The position numbers and the translations under genes are program-made. A stretch of 64,000 bases of DNA from WHSW01 sp963846565 (GTDB taxonomy: Bacteria; Actinomycetota; Thermoleophilia; Solirubrobacterales; 70-9), in assembly GCA_963846565.1 (NCBI GenBank), contig CAWJWL010000003.1, forward strand, positions 186,001 through 250,000. The letters run 5' to 3'. Positions 61,083-64,000 of the stretch are shown here, one piece after another. Under the pieces are notes generated by a model, which was given only the letters and a program-made list of their open reading frames with translations, was not told the DNA's origin and did not search any database. Numbering within the stretch: position 1 is the first letter of the stretch; each line of letters opens with the position of its first letter.

Positions 61083-62149
61083 CAGGGCGCGGGCGCGACG
61101 TGCTCCGGGCCGACGGACGCGGGCGTCGGGCAGCCGAGCAGCGTCAGCGCCAACTCGGTCTCAGCCCGCAGCAGCTCGAGCACGGTGCGCGCGCCTTCCT
61201 CTCCCCCCACCGCCAAGCCCCAGAGCGGCGCTCGCCCGACCAAGACCGCCTTCGCGCCGAGCGCGAGCGCGGTGACGACATCCGTGCCGCGGCGAATCCC
61301 GCCGTCCATCAACACCTCGCAGCCGCCCGCCACCGCGTCGACCACCTCGGGCAGTATCTCCAGCGTCGGCGCCACCCCATCGAGCTGGCGGCCGCCGTGG
61401 TTCGAGACGACGATCCCGGTCGCTCCGTGCTCCACGGCGAGGGCTGCATCCTCGGCCGTCTGGATCCCTTTTAACAGCACGGGCAGGTCCGTCTCGGAAA
61501 CGAGCGTCTCGACGTCGTCCCAGGTCAGCGACGGGTCGATCAGCGAGAAGACCTCCTGCACGCTCAGCGGCCGCTCCGAGCCCGTCGCCGCAGCGACCGC
61601 CGGAGCATGGATTCCCTCGGGGACGACGAATGTGTGGCGGAAGTCGCGCTCGCGCCGGCCCGCCCGCGGCGCATCGACCGTCAGCGCGATCGCCTCGAAC
61701 CCGCATTCGACGGCCTCGTCGATCAGCGCCCTGGTCACGCCGCGGTCGCGGAAGCAGTAGAGCTGGAACCAGCGCGGCGCGGCCGGGCACTCGGCGGCAA
61801 TCTCGCTCGGCCGCGAGGTCGCGATCGTCGACAGGGTCATGATCGTCCCGGCCGCCGCCGCTGCCCGGGCCATCGCCACCTCGCCATCCGGATCGACGAG
61901 GCGCTGGAAGGCGACCGGCGCGACGATCAGCGGCATCGAGATGCCGGTCCCGAGCACGGTCGTCGCCGTGCTCACCTGTGAGACGTCGACCAGGACCCGC
62001 GGGCGCAGGCGGTAACGGGTAAAGGCGGCGAGGTTGGAGTGCAGGGTGCGCTCGTCGCCGGCGCCACCGGCGAAGTAGCCGTGCGGGCCCGGCTCGAGCT
62101 TCTCGGCCGCGAGCGCCTCGTAGTCGGCGACGTTGATCGGGGTGCCCAC
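61082..62149 (-). CDS. FMN-dependent alpha-hydroxy acid oxidase/dehydrogenase
   Basis: 355 residues of the glycolate/lactate oxidase family: INVADYEALAAEKLEPGPHGYFAGGAGDE, SMPLIVAPVAFQRL, LPVLLKGIQTAED, SNHGGRQLDG (catalytic His, Arg) and VLMDGGIRRGTDV. It oxidises an alpha-hydroxy acid such as lactate; whether the electron acceptor is O2 or a carrier is not visible. The start is GTG 62149 with AGGG upstream; longer frames would overlap the methyltransferase gene. Confidence 0.93.
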   Translation of the reverse strand: MGTPINVADYEALAAEKLEPGPHGYFAGGAGDERTLHSNLAAFTRYRLRPRVLVDVSQVSTATTVLGTGISMPLIVAPVAFQRLVDPDGEVAMARAAAAAGTIMTLSTIATSRPSEIAAECPAAPRWFQLYCFRDRGVTRALIDEAVECGFEAIALTVDAPRAGRRERDFRHTFVVPEGIHAPAVAAATGSERPLSVQEVFSLIDPSLTWDDVETLVSETDLPVLLKGIQTAEDAALAVEHGATGIVVSNHGGRQLDGVAPTLEILPEVVDAVAGGCEVLMDGGIRRGTDVVTALALGAKAVLVGRAPLWGLAVGGEEGARTVLELLRAETELALTLLGCPTPASVGPEHVAPAP

Positions 62150-62187
62150 CCGGCGAACCCTAGCCGCGCCGGCCCTTCCCGCAGCGC

Positions 62188-63057
62188 TCAGAGTGGCGCG
62201 CGGGCGCTCACGATCCACACCGATGCGTTGGCGCTCAGGCCGTCCGGACCGGCGAGATCGGCGTATGCCTTCCGAAGCGCCTCGCGCACCTGCGGCCGCA
62301 CCCGCTCGGCCTCGTCACCGGCGAGCCGGATCAACTCCCCCGCCGGCCCGAGCGCCATCACCAGGTCGAGCGCCTGTTCCAGGTCGTCGCCCATTCGATA
62401 CGCGAGGTCCCAGCGGTTGAGCGTGATGTCCTCGAATCCCGAGTGCAGGAGGATGTCGCTGGTCGTGTCCGCGTTCGCCATCGAGAACGGCCCCGGCCCG
62501 CAGGTCGGCTCGTCGGTCTCCTCGGGCTTCTCGAGAAACCGATCGACGACCAGCTCGCCACGATGGAGCCAGTCGTTGTCGAGCTTTCGCCGCCAGACGA
62601 TCATGCAGAGCCGGCCACCGGGCACGAGCGCCTCGCGCACATTGCGCAGGGCCGCCACGGGGCTGGCGAAGAACATCGTCCCGAATCGGGAGAACGCATA
62701 GTCGTAGGGTCCACCGATGTCGGCGACCTGAACGTCACCGAGGAGGTAGGAGACGTTCGCTGCCCCGGCCGCGGCGGCTTCGGCCCGCGCCGTCTCGACG
62801 AAGCGCTCGCCCGCGTCCACCCCGACCGCCTGGCCCTCCGGCCCGAGGAGCTCGGCCAGACGCAGCGTGGTATCGCCGAGCCCGCAGCCGATGTCGAGCA
62901 CACGCGAGCCGAGTTCGGGCGGATGGAGGCGGAGCGCCTCCTCGGAGAACGGCGCGATTGCGGTCGTGACGACGGGACGGAACGCGACCCAGCGGTCGTA
63001 GAGAACTCCGCCCCAGGCCTCGACGGCCTCCTCGTTGGTCGGCGCGATCGACGCCAC
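62188..63057 (-). CDS. Class I SAM-dependent methyltransferase
   Basis: 289 residues. SAM motif I VLDIGCGLGDTTLRLAELLG, motif II VGVDAGERF, and VSYLLGDVQVADIGG, then FSRFGTMFF and LVPGGRLCMIVWR. The substrate is not evident; the UbiE/small-molecule type is most likely. GTG 63057. It is the first gene of the minus-strand operon, divergent from glyoxalase I. Confidence 0.9.
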   Translation of the reverse strand: MASIAPTNEEAVEAWGGVLYDRWVAFRPVVTTAIAPFSEEALRLHPPELGSRVLDIGCGLGDTTLRLAELLGPEGQAVGVDAGERFVETARAEAAAAGAANVSYLLGDVQVADIGGPYDYAFSRFGTMFFASPVAALRNVREALVPGGRLCMIVWRRKLDNDWLHRGELVVDRFLEKPEETDEPTCGPGPFSMANADTTSDILLHSGFEDITLNRWDLAYRMGDDLEQALDLVMALGPAGELIRLAGDEAERVRPQVREALRKAYADLAGPDGLSANASVWIVSARAPL

Positions 63058-63096
63058 CTGCGGATCCTACCCCTGACTCATTAGTGTGCAAGTCCG

Positions 63097-63474
63097 GTGA
63101 GCGAACTCATCCACACCTGCTACCGGATCACGGACATCGACCGCTCGGTCGACTTCTACGAGAAGCTCGGCTTCGAGGAGATGCGGCGGATGCCAATCGG
63201 CGATGAGGCGACCAACGTCTTCATGGGCCTCCCGGGCGACGGCGCCCGGCTGGAGCTCACCTTCAACCACGGCGTCACCGAGCCCTACGACATCGGCACC
63301 GGCTACGGCCACATCGCGATCACGACCGGCGACCTCGACGGCACGCTCGAGCGCCTGGCCGAGCTCGGGATCGAGCCCGAGAAGCCGCCCTACACGGTGC
63401 GCGAGGGCGGCTCGCGGCTCTGCTTCGTCCGCGACCCCGACGACTACCGGATCGAGCTGATCGAGCGCGGTTGA
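63097..63474 (+). CDS. Glyoxalase I (lactoylglutathione lyase-like)
   Basis: 125 residues of the VOC fold. The four metal ligands align with those of E. coli GlxI: His6, Glu53, His72 and Glu120 (LIHTC, LELTF, GYGHIAI, YRIELIE). It detoxifies methylglyoxal as a thiol adduct; actinomycetes may use mycothiol instead of glutathione. The start is GTG 63097. The product of the glyoxalase pathway, lactate, could be oxidised by the divergent operon's hydroxy acid oxidase (inference). Confidence 0.92.
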   Translation: MSELIHTCYRITDIDRSVDFYEKLGFEEMRRMPIGDEATNVFMGLPGDGARLELTFNHGVTEPYDIGTGYGHIAITTGDLDGTLERLAELGIEPEKPPYTVREGGSRLCFVRDPDDYRIELIERG

Positions 63475-63840
63475 GGCCGCCGGGGGGCTCGGTGGTGTCT
63501 CTCGGTTTCCATGTGCCTGCGCCGGCCGTCGCGTTTTGCCGGTAGCGGTGGGCGTGAGTGTTGTGCGTGCCCGCGCGCCTCTCGTGTGAACTGAGCCCGT
63601 TCGGCGGGGCTCGCCGGTGACCGACAAAGGCGCGAGGTCGAGATCGCAGTTGACGACGAATAGCGTGGCCAACTGTGATCTCGACTTGGGCCGCACACGA
63701 AACCGACCCCAACCACGCCCGAAAGCGTGCCGCGTGCCGGCTACACACCGAACGCCACGACCTCGCCGGCCACACCTCCCACCCCCACCTTCGATCTGCC
63801 ACGCGGCGCGGCCATACCCACGCCCGGCGCTCGGCTCTAC
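63475..63840. other. Intergenic region, no gene recognised
   Basis: 366 bp between two convergent genes. Short frames on both strands show no recognisable protein. The only structure I see is the long hairpin at 63637-63685. Confidence 0.6.
63637..63685. repeat. Long imperfect inverted repeat
   Basis: GTCGAGATCGCAGTTG (63637-63652) and CAACTGTGATCTCGAC (63670-63685) pair over 16 bp with one mismatch, across a 17-nt loop. Two more pairs extend the stem (one a G-T). No T-run follows on either side. It could be a bidirectional terminator or a REP-like element. Confidence 0.7.
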
Positions 63841-64000
63841 CTAAGCCGCGAGCTCGAGCTCGAGCTGGTTGCCCCGCTTTCGCTGCGCCTCGATCGCCTT
63901 CGCGTAGGCGCCGTGGAGGGTGCTGCGCGCCCGAACGCCCCGCACGCCGTATGCCTCAGCCATCGCCGTGGCGAGGGTTGCCTTGAACTCGCGTCCGTGC
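63841..64000 (-). CDS. C-terminal fragment of an unrecognised protein
   Basis: The last 52 residues of a gene that continues past the right edge, ending TAG at 63841. The fragment is helical and basic, then acidic at the very end (AMAEAYGVRGVRARSTLHG, KAIEAQRKRGNQLELELAA). Not enough is present to name a family. Confidence 0.6.
   Translation of the reverse strand, partial: HGREFKATLATAMAEAYGVRGVRARSTLHGAYAKAIEAQRKRGNQLELELAA

Noticed and set aside
1..64000. CRISPR arrays, insertion sequences, prophage or integrase genes
   Set aside because: No regularly spaced repeats, transposase or phage structural genes were seen on reading both strands.

Overview
The window is a densely packed stretch of very high-GC DNA with many GTG/TTG starts, 4-bp ATGA/GTGA/TTGA gene overlaps and few intergenic gaps. 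Gene content (MmpL-type lipid export, FAAL/PKS genes, CsoR-type copper control, CeoB/CeoC-like Trk proteins, DesA3-like desaturase with its reductase, a c-di-AMP riboswitch in front of a cell-wall hydrolase) points to an actinomycete. Thermoleophilia/Solirubrobacterales is my best guess, as an inference only. It looks chromosomal: no phage, transposase, integrase or CRISPR array was seen.

Layout. (1) 1-9115, minus strand: a lipid-polyketide operon of patatin lipase, fatty acyl-AMP ligase, stand-alone ACP, a KS-AT-ACP-alpha-oxoamine synthase fusion, type II thioesterase and an MmpL-like exporter cut by the window edge. (2) 9.1-16.1 kb: a beta-helix remnant, an aldo/keto reductase with a frame break, a secreted repeat protein divergent from a giant LuxR-type ATPase regulator, an anti-sigma-type kinase and small proteins. 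(3) 16.1-21.9 kb: a copper operon with a CsoR-type operator, a GH10 xylanase that overlaps both neighbours, an HD hydrolase and a phosphodiesterase. (4) 21.9-28 kb: diiron oxidase/CDGSH/glutamate-cysteine ligase group, a Ku remnant, and a TetR-controlled reductase plus desaturase. (5) 28-38.6 kb: acyltransferase, lipoprotein metallopeptidase-like protein, ABC-2 exporter, membrane proteins, an alkyltransferase-like protein, CsoR, a nucleotide cyclase and Ogt. (6) 38.6-44 kb: a membrane-embedded SF2 helicase, a lipase/proline-rich microprotein/CAP operon and an NlpC-like hydrolase under a c-di-AMP riboswitch. (7) 44-54.5 kb: permeases, a kelch protein, and a heterodimeric ABC exporter pair riddled with single-base insertions, then tRNA-Gln(CTG). 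(8) 54.5-63 kb: one long minus-strand operon with two APC-UspA transporters and two TrkA/RCK proteins, probably ion (K+) transport, with a flavin oxidase, a methyltransferase and an AIF-like FAD reductase. (9) 63-64 kb: glyoxalase I, a long imperfect hairpin and the end of an unrecognised gene.

The most interesting system is the FAAL-ACP-KS/AT/ACP-AOS-TE-MmpL operon. With no ketoreductase, a beta-ketoacyl chain would be handed to the oxoamine synthase. By analogy with PigH/RedN of prodiginine biosynthesis this would give a lipid aminoketone that can cyclise to an alkyl hydroxypyrrole. Also notable are the membrane-anchored helicase, the putative RCK-gated APC-UspA transport operon, the c-di-AMP riboswitch, and an unusual cluster of about two dozen frame breaks, nearly all explained by an extra base, in the ABC exporter genes.
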